A stretch of DNA of 64,000 bases from Psychrobacter sanguinis (GCF_020736705.1 NZ_CP085990.1:2232001-2296000); one strand, 5' to 3'; numbered from the stretch's first letter, positions 24,696 through 35,248 are shown. Notes: a model not told the origin generated them from the letters alone. Translations and numbers: made by a program.

Positions 24696-26114
24696 CTAAC
24701 CTTCAGCATTTTGTTTTAGCAATGGATATACCATGTTTTCAGGAGAAATGATCTGATCTAAAGTCTCCTGATCCAACAGCTTCTCTTCTAAAACGATATT
24801 GTAAATACTACCGCCGGTTTCTTGTGCTTTTTTGGCAATACGGGTAGATACTTCATAGCCCAAGTGAGGGTTTAGTGCGGTTACCAGACCAATATTACTT
24901 AACACCTGCTGACGACAATAGTCTTCATTCATTTCAATACCATCAATACAGCGAGTGGCAAACGTCTCACAAATATTACTTAACATCACAAGGCCGGTGA
25001 ATAAGTTGAAAGCCATTACTGGTTCAAATACGTTGAGCTGCAGCTGACCGGCTTCAGAAGCCGTAGCGATCGTATGGTCAATGCCCATAATATGGAAACA
25101 AGCTTGGTTCACCACTTCTGGGATAACGGGGTTCACTTTACCTGGCATAATCGAGCTACCAGGCTGCATTTGAGGAATGCGGTATTGACCCAGACCAGCA
25201 CGAGGGCCTGAAGACTGCAAACGGATATCGTTGGCGATTTTTGATAATCGAGTGGCTAACAGACGCAAATTACCCGATAACGCAACATAGGCACTAGTGT
25301 CTTGGGTGGCTTGAACCAAATCGTCAGAGGTATAGTAAGGCTTACCGGTGAGCTCTCTTAATACTTCAGCACAAGTTTGAGGGTAGTTAGTCGGCGCATT
25401 AATACCCGTACCAATAGCGGTGGCACCCATATTAATTTCATAAAGCAGCTCACGTACCTGTTCAATACGTTTCTTCTCCGCCTTAATCATGGTGGCAAAA
25501 GCATTGAACTCTTGGCCTGCAGTCATAGGTACCGCATCTTGCAAATGGGTGCGTCCCATTTTTAATCTATGGCCCAACTCTTCTTTTTTATTTAAGAAAC
25601 TTTCAATCAACAGGTCCATTTTGCTCAATAGACGCTCACAATAGAAGTCTAAGGCAAGTTTCAGTGCCGTAGGATAAGAGTCATTGGTAGACTGAGACAA
25701 GTTCACATGGTTGTTAGGGTGTAGGTAGTGATATTCGCCTTTTTCATGCCCCATAATTTCCAAAGCACGGTTGGCAATAACCTCATTGACGTTCATGTTG
25801 GTCGACGTGCCTGCACCGCCTTGGAACATATCAATAATAAATTGGTCATGTAGCTTATCTGCGATTAAGTCATCACAAGCGGCGACAATCGCCTCTTTTT
25901 TGGCTTCATCTAGAACGCCAACTTTATGGTTGGTAATGGCTGCTGCTTTTTTAACTGTAGCAAATGCTCTAATGAAGGGAGAGAATTGATGCAAGCGTAC
26001 TTTACTAATATTAAAGTTTTCATAGGCACGTAAAGTCTGAATACCATAGTAGGCATCTGAAGGAATATCACGTTCACCAAGTAAATCATGTTCATTTCTA
26101 GTAGAGGAGTTCAT
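24696..26114 (-). CDS. aspA: Aspartate ammonia-lyase
   Basis: Converts aspartate to fumarate and ammonia in the cytoplasm; member of the fumarase/aspartase superfamily, 472 aa with the ATG at 26114. The flexible catalytic loop is GSSIMPGKVNPVIPEVVNQ; the PVIPEVVNQ part is typical of aspartase rather than fumarase C. Other conserved blocks are GGAGTSTNMNVNEVIANRA, the HPNNHVNLSQSTNDSYPTAL region and the GRTHLQDAVPMTAGQEF region. A longer start at 26159 is possible but its extra residues are not conserved in the family as I know it. Next to a dicarboxylate-type SLC13 carrier (about 1.7 kb away) it may belong to C4-acid metabolism, but they are not co-transcribed. Confidence 0.92.
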   Translation of the reverse strand: MNSSTRNEHDLLGERDIPSDAYYGIQTLRAYENFNISKVRLHQFSPFIRAFATVKKAAAITNHKVGVLDEAKKEAIVAACDDLIADKLHDQFIIDMFQGGAGTSTNMNVNEVIANRALEIMGHEKGEYHYLHPNNHVNLSQSTNDSYPTALKLALDFYCERLLSKMDLLIESFLNKKEELGHRLKMGRTHLQDAVPMTAGQEFNAFATMIKAEKKRIEQVRELLYEINMGATAIGTGINAPTNYPQTCAEVLRELTGKPYYTSDDLVQATQDTSAYVALSGNLRLLATRLSKIANDIRLQSSGPRAGLGQYRIPQMQPGSSIMPGKVNPVIPEVVNQACFHIMGIDHTIATASEAGQLQLNVFEPVMAFNLFTGLVMLSNICETFATRCIDGIEMNEDYCRQQVLSNIGLVTALNPHLGYEVSTRIAKKAQETGGSIYNIVLEEKLLDQETLDQIISPENMVYPLLKQNAEG

Positions 26115-26290
26115 GCTTATTTTTTTCCTATTATCAAGGTAACTGGTAATAAGACTCATACCATAGCATAGATATTCTAAAAATTGAGTCGATAAAATAC
26201 TTTTGAGCGTTTATAGAAACAAAGGTTATGGATGACTAATAATTTAAGGGGTTTTACAAACTAAAATTTTAGTTTGATAGGTTCAATTGT

Positions 26291-26354
26291 GTTTCTAAGC
26301 CACAGATTTTCTAAGTCACTGACTTTCCAAGCCACTAATTTTCCAAGCCACTAA
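26291..26354. repeat. Four tandem copies of a 16-bp repeat
   Basis: Units at 26291, 26307, 26323 and 26339 follow the pattern TTTCYAAGYCACTRA with one to four differences. The last two differ only in the first base. They lie between the aspA promoter region and the azlD stop, in non-coding DNA. Confidence 0.85.
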
Positions 26355-26396
26355 CCTTCAGAGTCTTTGAGTTTATGAACCTAATAAATAAAATGA

Positions 26397-26756
26397 TTAG
26401 CCCAATGTTCCATTAAATAGCCAAAGTAGCGCATTAAGGGCGGCAATACCCACAATCATACTGATTAATAACTGGCGACTGAGATGGTAAATAAGCAACA
26501 CCGAAATCAGCGCCCCAATTTGAGCCAGTAATAAATGCAACTCAGGACTATTAAAGCCGGTCGAGGCTGACACGTCCTTATAGGAGAGACTGGTTAAAAT
26601 TAGTAATACCATGACGGATAGAGGCAGACTTTCATTCAGTCTATGTAGCCAAGGGGTGTCGAGCAGCTTTCTAGGGATTAAAGCGGGAAGGGCACGAGTA
26701 ATGAAAGTGACACCAGCCATCGCCAAAGTTGCCAAAATAAGATAACTACTGGTCAT
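26397..26756 (-). CDS. azlD: AzlD family branched-chain amino acid exporter subunit
   Basis: Small inner-membrane protein of 119 aa with about four hydrophobic segments, typical of AzlD (ATLAMAGVTFITRALPALIP, then WLHRLNESLPLSVMVLLIL). With AzlC it forms an exporter of branched-chain amino acids or analogues. The ATG follows CAGGAGT and lies inside the end of azlC, with an 11-nt overlap, which indicates translational coupling. Confidence 0.88.
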   Translation of the reverse strand: MTSSYLILATLAMAGVTFITRALPALIPRKLLDTPWLHRLNESLPLSVMVLLILTSLSYKDVSASTGFNSPELHLLLAQIGALISVLLIYHLSRQLLISMIVGIAALNALLWLFNGTLG

Positions 26757-27477
26757 TATTGACTCCTGTCACAGTGCGTTCTATCCAAAATCCACGACCT
26801 AAAATCAAAATCATACAAATGGTAATCGCCATTAATAATAGCCAGTTATCGGTAAATAATGAGGCGATAGCCAGTGATACGATGGCAATAACGATTGGAA
26901 AATAACGTTTGATACTTTGAAATTGCTCATACGCTAATATGGCAAATAGACAGACCAGTGCAAAGTCTAAATGCGGGATCAAATCACTTAGTGTACTGCC
27001 GATTAGCACCCCAATAGCACCCGCTACTACCCACCACATTTGATTAAACAAGCTTATGGGCAGCATCAATGCTTGTCGCGATTGCTGTGGCAAGCTGGTC
27101 ATTACTGAAAAAGTTTCATCGGTAAGAGCAAATAGACAATAGGTTTTGGCCAACTTGTTGTGAGGCAAAGACTGCAACAAAGGCATGGCATAAAACACAT
27201 GACGTAGATTAATCGCGGCAATATTGGTGGCAATATTGCCAATAGGTAAGCCTGCGCTGAGCATCGGCAGACACGCATATTGAGCAGCGCCAGCATAAAG
27301 CACGACACTCAGCATAATTGTCGCCCACACCGGAATACCGGCTACTTGAGCAAGCACACCGAAAGCAATGCCAGCAGGTAAATATCCCATGGCGACTGGG
27401 AGGCTTCTTTTGAACCCTTCGGCCCAGTGATGGCTATTCTGCTTATGCAGCGCCTGGTGTCTTGAATCCGTAGTCAA
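26746..27477 (-). CDS. azlC: AzlC family branched-chain amino acid exporter subunit
   Basis: A 243-aa inner-membrane protein of the AzlC/YgaZ family: SLPVAMGYLPAGIAFGVLAQ, then MLSVVLYAGAAQYACL and INLRHVFYAMPLL are the conserved segments, with about six to seven hydrophobic helices. It is the large partner of AzlD. The start is TTG, strongly supported by AAGGAGG four to five bases upstream. The two genes form one unit transcribed away from the divergent SLC13 gene; 300 bp between them hold both promoters and no other ORF. Confidence 0.9.
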   Translation of the reverse strand: MTTDSRHQALHKQNSHHWAEGFKRSLPVAMGYLPAGIAFGVLAQVAGIPVWATIMLSVVLYAGAAQYACLPMLSAGLPIGNIATNIAAINLRHVFYAMPLLQSLPHNKLAKTYCLFALTDETFSVMTSLPQQSRQALMLPISLFNQMWWVVAGAIGVLIGSTLSDLIPHLDFALVCLFAILAYEQFQSIKRYFPIVIAIVSLAIASLFTDNWLLLMAITICMILILGRGFWIERTVTGVNNDQ

Positions 27478-27777
27478 AGGACCTCCTTATATTTATCGTT
27501 TTATGCTTGGCATTAATCTTAAATTTTATTATCGAGCCACGCTTAAGTTTTAGTCGATTTTGATATCACCTATGGTTTGAGTCACATACCATAACTCATA
27601 ATAGTAACTTTTTAGAAATGTTTAGTGACTTTTTAATCTATCAAAATTACAATAATTAATTATTATAGTAAATATTTACGGTCTATTTGACACAAAAGCT
27701 AATAACCTCTTATTTTTTAGAGGTTATCTAATAGTATTTCTCACACGTGTTATGAGTAATTTTTATAAGGACATTGT

Positions 27778-29235
27778 ATGTCACAGTCTAATATGAAACC
27801 GACCCCGCCACCGGGTGCTAATGACAATTTAGACAGCCATCTACCCCATGATGGTAATGAGTACCTATTTACCGATACTTTTCCTAAAGGAACAGGAAAA
27901 GGTCTGATTATTACCGCTATTGCGGCTGTCATTAGTTTGATACTTTTTAATGTTCTACCTTTTGAAACCGATGTCAATAAGGGCTTGGCGATGTTGGTGT
28001 TCATCGGGATGCTATGGTTAACTGAAGCATTGCATGTCACCATTACTGCCATTCTGGTGGTCATTGTCGGCGTGGCAATCGGTATTCCAGAATTTGATAC
28101 CAAGTCGGCCTTATCGAGTTTTGCAAACCCAACTATCTACCTGTTCTTTGGGGGATTTGCGTTAGCAGCTGCTTTACATGTGCAGAAGCTAGATGAAAAG
28201 ATTGCTTTAAAATTAATCTCTTTGTCTGGTGGAAAATTAGGCAACGCCGTGGTGCTGATATTCTTTGCCACAGCAATGCTCTCTATGTGGATATCGAATA
28301 CCGCAACAGCGGCCATGATGTTGCCCTTAGCGATTGGTATGTTGTCACAGGTAGATCGTCAAAAAGACCGTGGCACCTTTGTGTTTGTACTGCTGGGTAT
28401 CGCCTATTCTGCAAGTTTGGGCGGGCTAGGAACCATTGTTGGTTCTCCGCCAAATGCTATTGCTGCCAAAGCATTAGACATCTCATTTGTGGATTGGATG
28501 AAGTTTGGTTTGCCCCTGACATTTGTACTAACGCCTTTATTATTAGGTGCGATGTATCTGGTATTAAAACCTAATTTAAATGTGCGTATCAGCAGCGTGA
28601 ATCAACCTGAAATTCCTTGGACCACACCAAGAATTATTACCATCGTCGTATTTATAACAACGGCATTGTGCTGGATATTTGGTAATAAACTGGGTGAGAT
28701 GCTAGACATTGCTGATATTGATTCTATTATCGCGCTATGTGCTGCAGTGGCTGTGGTGAGTTTTGGCTTGGTATCTTGGAAACAAGTTTCAGACAACACT
28801 GACTGGGGCGTGCTCATGTTATTCGGTGGTGGTATCGCTTTGTCTAACATATTGAAGTCTTCTGGTGCTTCTTTAGTGATGGGCGAAACTGTGGCCAACG
28901 CACTGATGACAACGCCTTTATTCTTAGTCATGTTAGCGGTTGCTGCTTTCATTATTTTCTTGACAGAGTTTGCGTCAAACACTGCTTCAGCAGCGTTACT
29001 AGTGCCTGTTTTTGTGGCGATTGCAGAGCAAATGGGTCTACCTACTGAAGTATTGGTGATGATTATTGGTATCGGCGCCTCTTGTGCCTTCATGTTGCCT
29101 GTGGCCACACCACCAAATGCCATCGTATTTGGTACGGGTCTGATCAAACAGTCTGAAATGGTCCGAGTGGGTATGGTATTAAATATCGTATCGTCACTAG
29201 TGGTCGCTTGTTGGGCTTATTTCTTCCTACTGTAA
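27778..29235 (+). CDS. SLC13/DASS family sodium-dependent anion (dicarboxylate) symporter
   Basis: A 485-aa inner-membrane carrier with 11 or more hydrophobic segments. Family marks are the two SNT-like hairpin motifs (MWISNTATAAMMLPLAIGM and TEFASNTASAALLVPV) and the two GxxPNA motifs (GTIVGSPPNAIAAK and PVATPPNAIVFGTG). The family takes up succinate, malate, fumarate, citrate or sulfate with sodium; the exact substrate is not visible, but a C4-dicarboxylate is most likely. The ATG follows AAGGA. The first about 40 residues are a hydrophilic Pro-rich cytoplasmic tail. It is a single gene closed by a strong terminator. Confidence 0.9.
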   Translation: MSQSNMKPTPPPGANDNLDSHLPHDGNEYLFTDTFPKGTGKGLIITAIAAVISLILFNVLPFETDVNKGLAMLVFIGMLWLTEALHVTITAILVVIVGVAIGIPEFDTKSALSSFANPTIYLFFGGFALAAALHVQKLDEKIALKLISLSGGKLGNAVVLIFFATAMLSMWISNTATAAMMLPLAIGMLSQVDRQKDRGTFVFVLLGIAYSASLGGLGTIVGSPPNAIAAKALDISFVDWMKFGLPLTFVLTPLLLGAMYLVLKPNLNVRISSVNQPEIPWTTPRIITIVVFITTALCWIFGNKLGEMLDIADIDSIIALCAAVAVVSFGLVSWKQVSDNTDWGVLMLFGGGIALSNILKSSGASLVMGETVANALMTTPLFLVMLAVAAFIIFLTEFASNTASAALLVPVFVAIAEQMGLPTEVLVMIIGIGASCAFMLPVATPPNAIVFGTGLIKQSEMVRVGMVLNIVSSLVVACWAYFFLL

Positions 29236-29275
29236 ACTTCATAACTTTATAAGTTCTAAGCGAAAGAGTTACACA

Positions 29276-29308
29276 AAAAAATCCCCCGTAATATACGGGG
29301 GATTTTTT
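29276..29308. terminator. Bidirectional terminator between the SLC13 gene and dps
   Basis: Perfect 12-bp stem (AAATCCCCCGTA with TACGGGGGATTT) with a three-base loop, A run before and T run after. It lies between two convergent genes. Confidence 0.92.
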
Positions 29309-29379
29309 ATGGCTAAGTTAAATGGATGATTCTATATACAAGTTGTCTAATAAGTTATCTAAACAAGGTGTCTAAATAA

Positions 29380-29850
29380 TTAGCCTAAGAAAGCGTTGTA
29401 CATCCAAACCAGTTTTTCTTGTTCTTGAACATAGCCATCTACTAGGTCTGCAGTGCCTTGGTCTTCCGCTTCTGCTGCGGTAGCAGAAACATTACGCTGC
29501 TCTTCGATAAGCTCTTGCAAGCCTGCAACCACACCGCGTACACACTCGTTACCATTGAATACGCCTTTGTCTTCTTTAATAGAACTATGTTGAGCAAAGT
29601 CGCTATAAGCATGAAGTGGTGTGCCACCCAGGGTTAGTACACGTTCTGCAATTTCATCGATTTGAAGTTGTAGGCTGGTGTACAACTCTTCAAATTTAGG
29701 GTGTAGCGAGAAGAAATGTTCACCTTTCACGTTCCAATGATAGCCACGCACGTTAATATAAAAAATGTGATAGCTTGAAAGTAGACCATTTAATTTTTCG
29801 ATTACAGCGGTCATGTCTTTTTTTTCTAAACCAATTTGATTGGTACTCAT
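29380..29850 (-). CDS. dps: Dps family ferritin-like DNA-protecting protein
   Basis: A 156-aa member of the Dps/ferritin-like family that oxidises and stores iron in a dodecamer and protects DNA during stress. The ferroxidase residues are in YHIFYINVRGYHWNVKGEHF and LHPKFEELYTSLQLQIDEIA with ERVLTLGG. The N-terminal tail is short with few Lys/Arg, so direct DNA binding may be weak. AAAGGAT precedes the ATG. The 250 bp upstream are AT rich; I did not find a clear OxyR or Fur site there. Confidence 0.93.
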   Translation of the reverse strand: MSTNQIGLEKKDMTAVIEKLNGLLSSYHIFYINVRGYHWNVKGEHFFSLHPKFEELYTSLQLQIDEIAERVLTLGGTPLHAYSDFAQHSSIKEDKGVFNGNECVRGVVAGLQELIEEQRNVSATAAEAEDQGTADLVDGYVQEQEKLVWMYNAFLG

Positions 29851-30103
29851 AATAATTATCCTTTTTATTTAGTATTTTAATATGGGGTATGAATTGGGCT
29901 TATCCCCTTTGCCCTTGACGATTATTATAATAACAAAGCTTTTATAATAAGTTAAATATAACGTTTCAATAGTTATAATAGGTTTTACAAATGATAAGGT
30001 TTATTAACTGGATTCATTATCAAACTTAACGTCAGGACTAAAACCATTAAATTTAACAATAATTTTAAGTTAGAAACTGCATTCTACAGATAATCAGTGA
30101 CAA

Positions 30104-30131
30104 AAAAATGACCCGAAGTGGGTCATTTTGT
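30104..30131. terminator. Terminator downstream of the YcxB-like gene
   Basis: A 10-bp stem (AAAATGACCC with GGGTCATTTT, five-base loop) with A and T runs. It sits downstream of the minus-strand YcxB-like gene. A partial copy, ATGGGTCGTTTTGTATAA, follows at about 30138. Confidence 0.75.
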
Positions 30132-30194
30132 ATAAGTAATGGGTCGTTTTGTATAAAGTGTCATCTAGGCTTTGCTTAAATAGCAGCTATCTTT

Positions 30195-30848
30195 TTATTG
30201 ACCAATGGCTTGAGGTTGAAGACCTCTAATAGGCACAACTTCTTGTAAGTGAGTACGTACCGTATCAATAGGGAATTTTTGCGCTTTCAAACGTTTAGGG
30301 ATAATTTGACTGCCTTGTTGACCTTGCATCTCAAACAGCATAAAGATGTAGTCATCGGTTTCTTCCCAGCTTTTAACCGCTGTCCAAGGAATCACTGCTT
30401 GCTGAGTCGCTGCACCACGCATTTGCATGCCACGCATGGCTTTATTGGCCTGTAGTCCAGCATTTGGTGAGGGCATCGCCATGATTAAGCCGTGTTTCTG
30501 TACACCAAGCTTTAACTGCTTCATTTCCTCTGGCATTTCTTGCTCAGCCATTTGTTTTTCAAACTCTCTTTTGACATACCATTTCATGCCTATGGTACGT
30601 ACCAATAAATACACCACTACCAAAACAAGCATCAAGTAAAATATAAAAGTCGAGTATCCTGTGACATAGACAAGACCAGCAATAGAAACTGCTACGACAA
30701 TGGCCATAATAATCCATTCTTTGACTTTAATATTCTTTAAGCCGAAAGAGGGGTTAGTTTGTTCAAATAACTCAAATTGTGCTTGATGAAACTCTTCTTC
30801 AGTCAAATTAATATCAACAGGTTGGAGGGTGTAAGGGTAAAGAGCCAT
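30195..30848 (-). CDS. YcxB-like membrane protein, unknown function
   Basis: A 217-aa protein from the ATG at 30848; 26 extra upstream codons in the open frame are unlikely to be translated. An N-terminal hydrophilic part (residues 1-45, DINLTEEEFHQAQFELFEQ) is followed by two close membrane helices (about 48-90) and a soluble C-terminal domain with IPWTAVKSWEETDDYIFMLF and IIPKRLKAQKFP, which fits the YcxB-like C-terminal domain. A QMRGAATQQ stretch lies in the middle. No role is known. It is a single gene facing dps on the same strand, with its terminator at 30104. Confidence 0.7.
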   Translation of the reverse strand: MALYPYTLQPVDINLTEEEFHQAQFELFEQTNPSFGLKNIKVKEWIIMAIVVAVSIAGLVYVTGYSTFIFYLMLVLVVVYLLVRTIGMKWYVKREFEKQMAEQEMPEEMKQLKLGVQKHGLIMAMPSPNAGLQANKAMRGMQMRGAATQQAVIPWTAVKSWEETDDYIFMLFEMQGQQGSQIIPKRLKAQKFPIDTVRTHLQEVVPIRGLQPQAIGQ

Positions 30849-31145
30849 ATAATTACTCGGATAAGATGTTAATTGGGCAAAAAATAAAATGAGAATGACA
30901 TGTTGGGGGTAATAGCACGATGTCATTGAGACAGTGCTATCTTACCGAAAACTGGGGGCAATTGGAACTTTAAACCCCGAAGTAAACGCTTAAATGTGCT
31001 TCGTGTCCGATAAAAATAAAAAGTGACCTTAGTCAGCAGGGCAGCATCTATGAGTAGAAAACAGCGGTTTGGCTATGACTAATTATAAAATTGTATACTT
31101 TTATAACGAATTTCAGGTCATATCGACGTTTTGCCGTGGTCAAAA

Positions 31146-31223
31146 ATGCTCGGTCTTGGTATCATAGGCAACATTATTTTAGGGTTTACTTCGAGTGCTA
31201 TTTTAACGATTGTCATTGCCTAG
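31146..31223 (+). CDS. Possible 25-aa hydrophobic microprotein
   Basis: A short ORF beginning with ATG and ending with TAG codes for a wholly hydrophobic 25-aa peptide (GLGIIGNIILGFTSSAILTI in the centre) that could span the membrane once. There is no clear ribosome-binding site. It lies in the 507-bp gap between the YcxB-like gene and serS, a gap otherwise without genes. It vaguely resembles part of GlsB/YeaQ-type membrane proteins and could be a remnant or chance. Confidence 0.22.
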   Translation: MLGLGIIGNIILGFTSSAILTIVIA

Positions 31224-31355
31224 CTTGATGATTAAAAACAAACATAAGTAGTGCTTAAAGCTATTACCCCATTGTGGTTATGTTCAAGTTTCTGTCCAGG
31301 TTTTAAAAATTAGTTTTCTAAAAAAAGTTCTTACACTCCCAATAAAAGGTGTCGC

Positions 31356-32654
31356 ATGATTGATCCTAAGTTATTACGCCAAGATTTAACGGAATTAAAA
31401 GCTAAGCTTGCCAAACGTGGTTATGAGCTAGATATGGATTTTTGGCAGCAAATGGAATCACAGCGCAAATCGCTACAGGTCATCACTGAAGATTTACAAG
31501 CCAAACGTAATGCTGGCGCGAAGCAAGTGGGTGTGCTTAAGAAAAATGGCGAAGATGCCAGTGAGTTACTTGCTGAGATGCAAGCAGTCAGTGGTGATAT
31601 CAAAAAAGCGGAAGAAGACTTAAAAGCGCTACAAGATAAAATCAATGAAGCAGCATTGCAAATCCCAAATATCCCAGCCGATGATGTGCCAGAAGGCGAG
31701 TCAGAAGAAGACAACGTTGAAGTCCGTAAATGGGGCACACCAAAACAATTCGATTTTGAAATCAAAGACCATACCGATGTGGGTGAAGGCTTAGGTCAAT
31801 TAGACTTTGCTGCTGCTGCTAAGTTAACCGGCAGCCGTTTTAATGTTTTAACGGGTCAATTGGCTCAATTGCACAGAGCTTTAATCCAATTCATGTTAAA
31901 CACTCACACCGTTAAATATGGCTATACCGAGTGCTATGTGCCTTATATTGTGAACTCTGATAGCTTAAAGGGTACGGGTCAGTTGCCTAAATTTGAAGAA
32001 GATTTGTTCAAGTTAACCAACCACACTAATAACGATGGTATGGGGTTTTATTTAATCCCAACTGCCGAAGTGCCTATGACCAACTTGGTACGCGGTGAGC
32101 GTTTGGAAGCCAGTAAATTACCGCTTAAATTTACCGCACACACACCTTGCTTTAGAAGTGAGGCAGGCTCGCACGGCCGTGATACGCGCGGCTTAATTCG
32201 CCAGCATCAATTTGAAAAAGTTGAAATGGTGAACATTGCGACAGCAGCGCAGTCAGATGAGTTACTTGAACAAATGACTGCTCAAGCAGAGTATATTTTA
32301 CAGCAGTTAGAGCTGCCATACCGTGTGGTAAAACTGTGTACTGGCGATATGGGCTTTAGTGCGCTACGTACTTACGATATTGAAGTATGGTTGCCAAGTC
32401 AGGATACCTACCGTGAGATTTCAAGCTGCTCAAACTGTGGTGACTTCCAAGCGCGCCGTATGGGTACTCGTGTCAAAGACGGTAAAAAGACAGAATTGGC
32501 GCACACCTTAAATGGTTCTGGCTTAGCCGTTGGCCGTACTTTATTGGCCATTATGGAAAACCATCAAAATGCTGATGGCAGTATCACCATTCCTGAAGTG
32601 TTGCGTCCATTTATGGGCGGTGCTGAAACCATTACCGCTTCAAATTTATTTTAA
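31356..32654 (+). CDS. serS: Seryl-tRNA synthetase
   Basis: Class II synthetase charging tRNA-Ser, 432 aa. The N-terminal coiled-coil arm spans about residues 30-105 (heptad-rich, with [20 protein letters not shown]). The catalytic core has motif 2 in [27 protein letters not shown] and motif 3 in [22 protein letters not shown]; the serine and ATP-binding TAEVPMTN is also present. It is of normal length. The gene is monocistronic with about 130 bp to the next one. I saw no T-box or other leader structure. Confidence 0.98.
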   Translation: MIDPKLLRQDLTELKAKLAKRGYELDMDFWQQMESQRKSLQVITEDLQAKRNAGAKQVGVLKKNGEDASELLAEMQAVSGDIKKAEEDLKALQDKINEAALQIPNIPADDVPEGESEEDNVEVRKWGTPKQFDFEIKDHTDVGEGLGQLDFAAAAKLTGSRFNVLTGQLAQLHRALIQFMLNTHTVKYGYTECYVPYIVNSDSLKGTGQLPKFEEDLFKLTNHTNNDGMGFYLIPTAEVPMTNLVRGERLEASKLPLKFTAHTPCFRSEAGSHGRDTRGLIRQHQFEKVEMVNIATAAQSDELLEQMTAQAEYILQQLELPYRVVKLCTGDMGFSALRTYDIEVWLPSQDTYREISSCSNCGDFQARRMGTRVKDGKKTELAHTLNGSGLAVGRTLLAIMENHQNADGSITIPEVLRPFMGGAETITASNLF

Positions 32655-32809
32655 GGATTAGCTTTTTTTAATCTTATTTTTAATACTAACAGTTACCTTG
32701 TTCACCCTTGATTTTAGCGGAACAAATCTCGAATTATCGATGACTTGTCCTGCTAATGTTTACTAAAAATTATTTAGTTTTAATAGACCACCAAAACCTA
32801 GGATTTTTT

Positions 32810-34810
32810 ATGTCAACACCTATATCTGAACGCAAACTAGCTAACGCCATTCGTGTGCTTTCTTTTGATGCGGTACAAAAGGCCAATTCAGGGCACCCAG
32901 GCGCACCAATGGGGATGGCTGATATTGCTGAAGTATTGTGGCGTAAATTTTTAAAACATAACCCAGCAAATCCGAACTGGCATAACCGTGACCGTTTTGT
33001 CTTGTCTAACGGCCATGGCTCAATGCTAATCTATTCATTATTACACCTAACAGGCTATGATGTTAGCATTGACGACTTAAAGAACTTCCGTCAATTGCAT
33101 TCAAAAACGCCAGGTCACCCAGAATTAGGCTATACCCCAGGGGTTGAAACAACGACTGGTCCTTTGGGTCAAGGTATTGCTAACGCTGTGGGCTTTGCTA
33201 TTGCTGAAAAAACTTTGGCAGCTCAGTTTAACCGTGAAGGCCATAACATCATCGATCACCACACTTATGCTTTCTTAGGCGATGGCTGTTTGATGGAAGG
33301 TATCAGCCATGAAGTAGCCTCATTAGCCGGTACATTAGGTCTAGGTAAATTAGTATTCTTCTATGATGACAACGGTATTTCTATTGATGGTGAAGTAGAA
33401 GGTTGGTTCACTGACGATACTCAAAAACGTTTTGAGAGCTATGGTTGGCAAGTGATTAAAGTAGATGGCCATGATACCGATGCCATCACTAAAGCGACCG
33501 AAGAAGCCATTGCAGAAACCAGCAAACCAAGCTTGATTATATGTAAGACTATCATTGGTGTGGGTAGCCCTAACAAACAAGGTAAAGCGTCAAGCCATGG
33601 TGCGCCATTAGGCGATGACGAAATCACTTTAACCCGTAGTGAATTGGCTTGGACCCATGCCCCATTTGACTTAGATGATGAAATCTACGAAGGTTGGGAT
33701 GCCAAAGCTAAGGGTGATGTGCTAGAGAAAAACTGGAATGCAGATTTCGAAGCTTACAAAAAAGCTTATCCAGAACTTGCCGCAGAACTATTACGCCGTC
33801 TAGAAGGTGAACTACCTGCTGACTTTGATGAGCAAGCGCAGGCTTATATCCAGCAGTGTCAAGAGCAGGGTGAAAACGTAGCTAGCCGTAAAGCCAGCTT
33901 CAATGCCATCAATACTTTCCAGCCATTATTACCAGAGCTTATGGGCGGCTCAGCAGACTTAGCAGGATCAAACTTAACCCTGTTTAAAGATGCCAAAGGT
34001 ATTGAGAAAGACGCTGATGGTAACTATATTTACTACGGTGTTCGTGAATTTGGTATGACGGCCATTGCTAACGGTATTGCGTTACACGGTGGCTTTATCC
34101 CTTACGTGGCTACTTTCTTGATGTTTATGGAATATGCCCGTAATGCGGTACGTATGGGCGCATTAATGAAACAGCGCGTTATTCATGTTTATACGCATGA
34201 CTCAATTGGCCTAGGTGAAGATGGTCCGACTCACCAACCTGTAGAGCAATTAACCAGCTTACGCACCACGCCAAACTTACATACTTGGCGTCCTTGTGAC
34301 ACCACAGAGTCGGCCACTGCTTGGGCAGAAGCTTTAAAAGCCAAAAATAATCCTTCAGCGCTAATCTTTAGCCGTCAAAACTTACCTCATCAACAGCGTG
34401 ACAGCGAGCAAGTGGCAAATATTGCTAAAGGGGGTTATGTGTTGGCAAAAGAGCAGTCTGAATTACAAGCGATTATCATCGCAACTGGTTCAGAAGTTAG
34501 CTTAGCGATGAACGCTTATAACACCTTAAGCGAGCAAGGTGTGGGCGTTCGTGTGGTCTCTATGCCATGTGCAGAAGTATTTACCGCTCAAGATAGCGAT
34601 TACCGTGAGGCAGTATTACCATCAAGCATTCGTGCTCGCGTTGCTGTAGAAGCAGCCCATGTTGATTACTGGTACAAGTTCGTCGGCCTAGACGGTAAAG
34701 TCATTGGTATGACCACTTATGGTGAGTCAGCGCCTGCTGAAGTTCTATTTAAAGAGTTTGGTATTACTGATGAAGCCGTGGTCGATGCGGTGAAAAGCCT
34801 AGTTTCATAG
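32810..34810 (+). CDS. tkt: Transketolase
   Basis: Thiamine-diphosphate enzyme of the pentose phosphate pathway, 666 aa with the ATG at 32810 (AGGA seven bases upstream), close to the usual 660-670. The longer frame from 32756 is unlikely. Conserved parts are [20 protein letters not shown], then [20 protein letters not shown], and the ThDP fold [20 protein letters not shown]. Others are [20 protein letters not shown] and [19 protein letters not shown]. It follows serS but is separated by 155 bp, and it ends in a strong terminator. Confidence 0.97.
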   Translation: MSTPISERKLANAIRVLSFDAVQKANSGHPGAPMGMADIAEVLWRKFLKHNPANPNWHNRDRFVLSNGHGSMLIYSLLHLTGYDVSIDDLKNFRQLHSKTPGHPELGYTPGVETTTGPLGQGIANAVGFAIAEKTLAAQFNREGHNIIDHHTYAFLGDGCLMEGISHEVASLAGTLGLGKLVFFYDDNGISIDGEVEGWFTDDTQKRFESYGWQVIKVDGHDTDAITKATEEAIAETSKPSLIICKTIIGVGSPNKQGKASSHGAPLGDDEITLTRSELAWTHAPFDLDDEIYEGWDAKAKGDVLEKNWNADFEAYKKAYPELAAELLRRLEGELPADFDEQAQAYIQQCQEQGENVASRKASFNAINTFQPLLPELMGGSADLAGSNLTLFKDAKGIEKDADGNYIYYGVREFGMTAIANGIALHGGFIPYVATFLMFMEYARNAVRMGALMKQRVIHVYTHDSIGLGEDGPTHQPVEQLTSLRTTPNLHTWRPCDTTESATAWAEALKAKNNPSALIFSRQNLPHQQRDSEQVANIAKGGYVLAKEQSELQAIIIATGSEVSLAMNAYNTLSEQGVGVRVVSMPCAEVFTAQDSDYREAVLPSSIRARVAVEAAHVDYWYKFVGLDGKVIGMTTYGESAPAEVLFKEFGITDEAVVDAVKSLVS

Positions 34811-34869
34811 GTCTTAGACTATTCCGTAGGTTGGGTGAAGTTTACGATACCCATCACTCTTAATAGTTG

Positions 34870-34907
34870 AAAAAGAGCGGTCAGAATTATCTGACCGCTC
34901 TTTTTTT
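34870..34907 (+). terminator. Terminator after tkt
   Basis: Stem AAAAGAGCGGTCAGA with TCTGACCGCTCTTTT closed over a short ATTA loop, then a T run. Strong and slightly AT-extended on both sides. Confidence 0.92.
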
Positions 34908-35248
34908 AATTTTAGACTTTTAAAGTTAATAGAATCTCTTTAAATCCTTCTTTGTAAAAGGGGATAGTCAGATTACTAGAGTCAACCTTAGCACTGTCTA
35001 AATTGGCCCTGTCTAAAACAGATGGTTCGTTTCCGTTCAGCATTATAGAATATAATAGTTGAATAAATAAATATTAGCAAAATCTGATTACTGTATATCT
35101 TTTAGATAATATCTAGCCAAACAAGTATGCTTACAGTATGTTTAGCTTAGAATGTCTTTTATAGTTATAAACTGACTTTTTTATTCTCGCTCTTATAGAT
35201 AATGTTCTACATTTAACTCATTTTTAAGACACAGACAAGGAATACGTT
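34908..35248. other. Spacer before gcdH, no gene seen
   Basis: About 340 bp without an ORF of note. It must carry the gcdH promoter, but I could not single out convincing -35/-10 boxes, operators or repeats. Confidence 0.5.

Noticed and set aside
26291..26354. CRISPR-like array
   Set aside because: The 16-bp units are directly adjacent without spacers and no cas genes are present. The same holds for the repeats at 55015 and 63876.
31224..31355. T-box or other leader control of serS
   Set aside because: No T-box motif or antiterminator-terminator pair could be seen, and T-boxes are not expected in this group.
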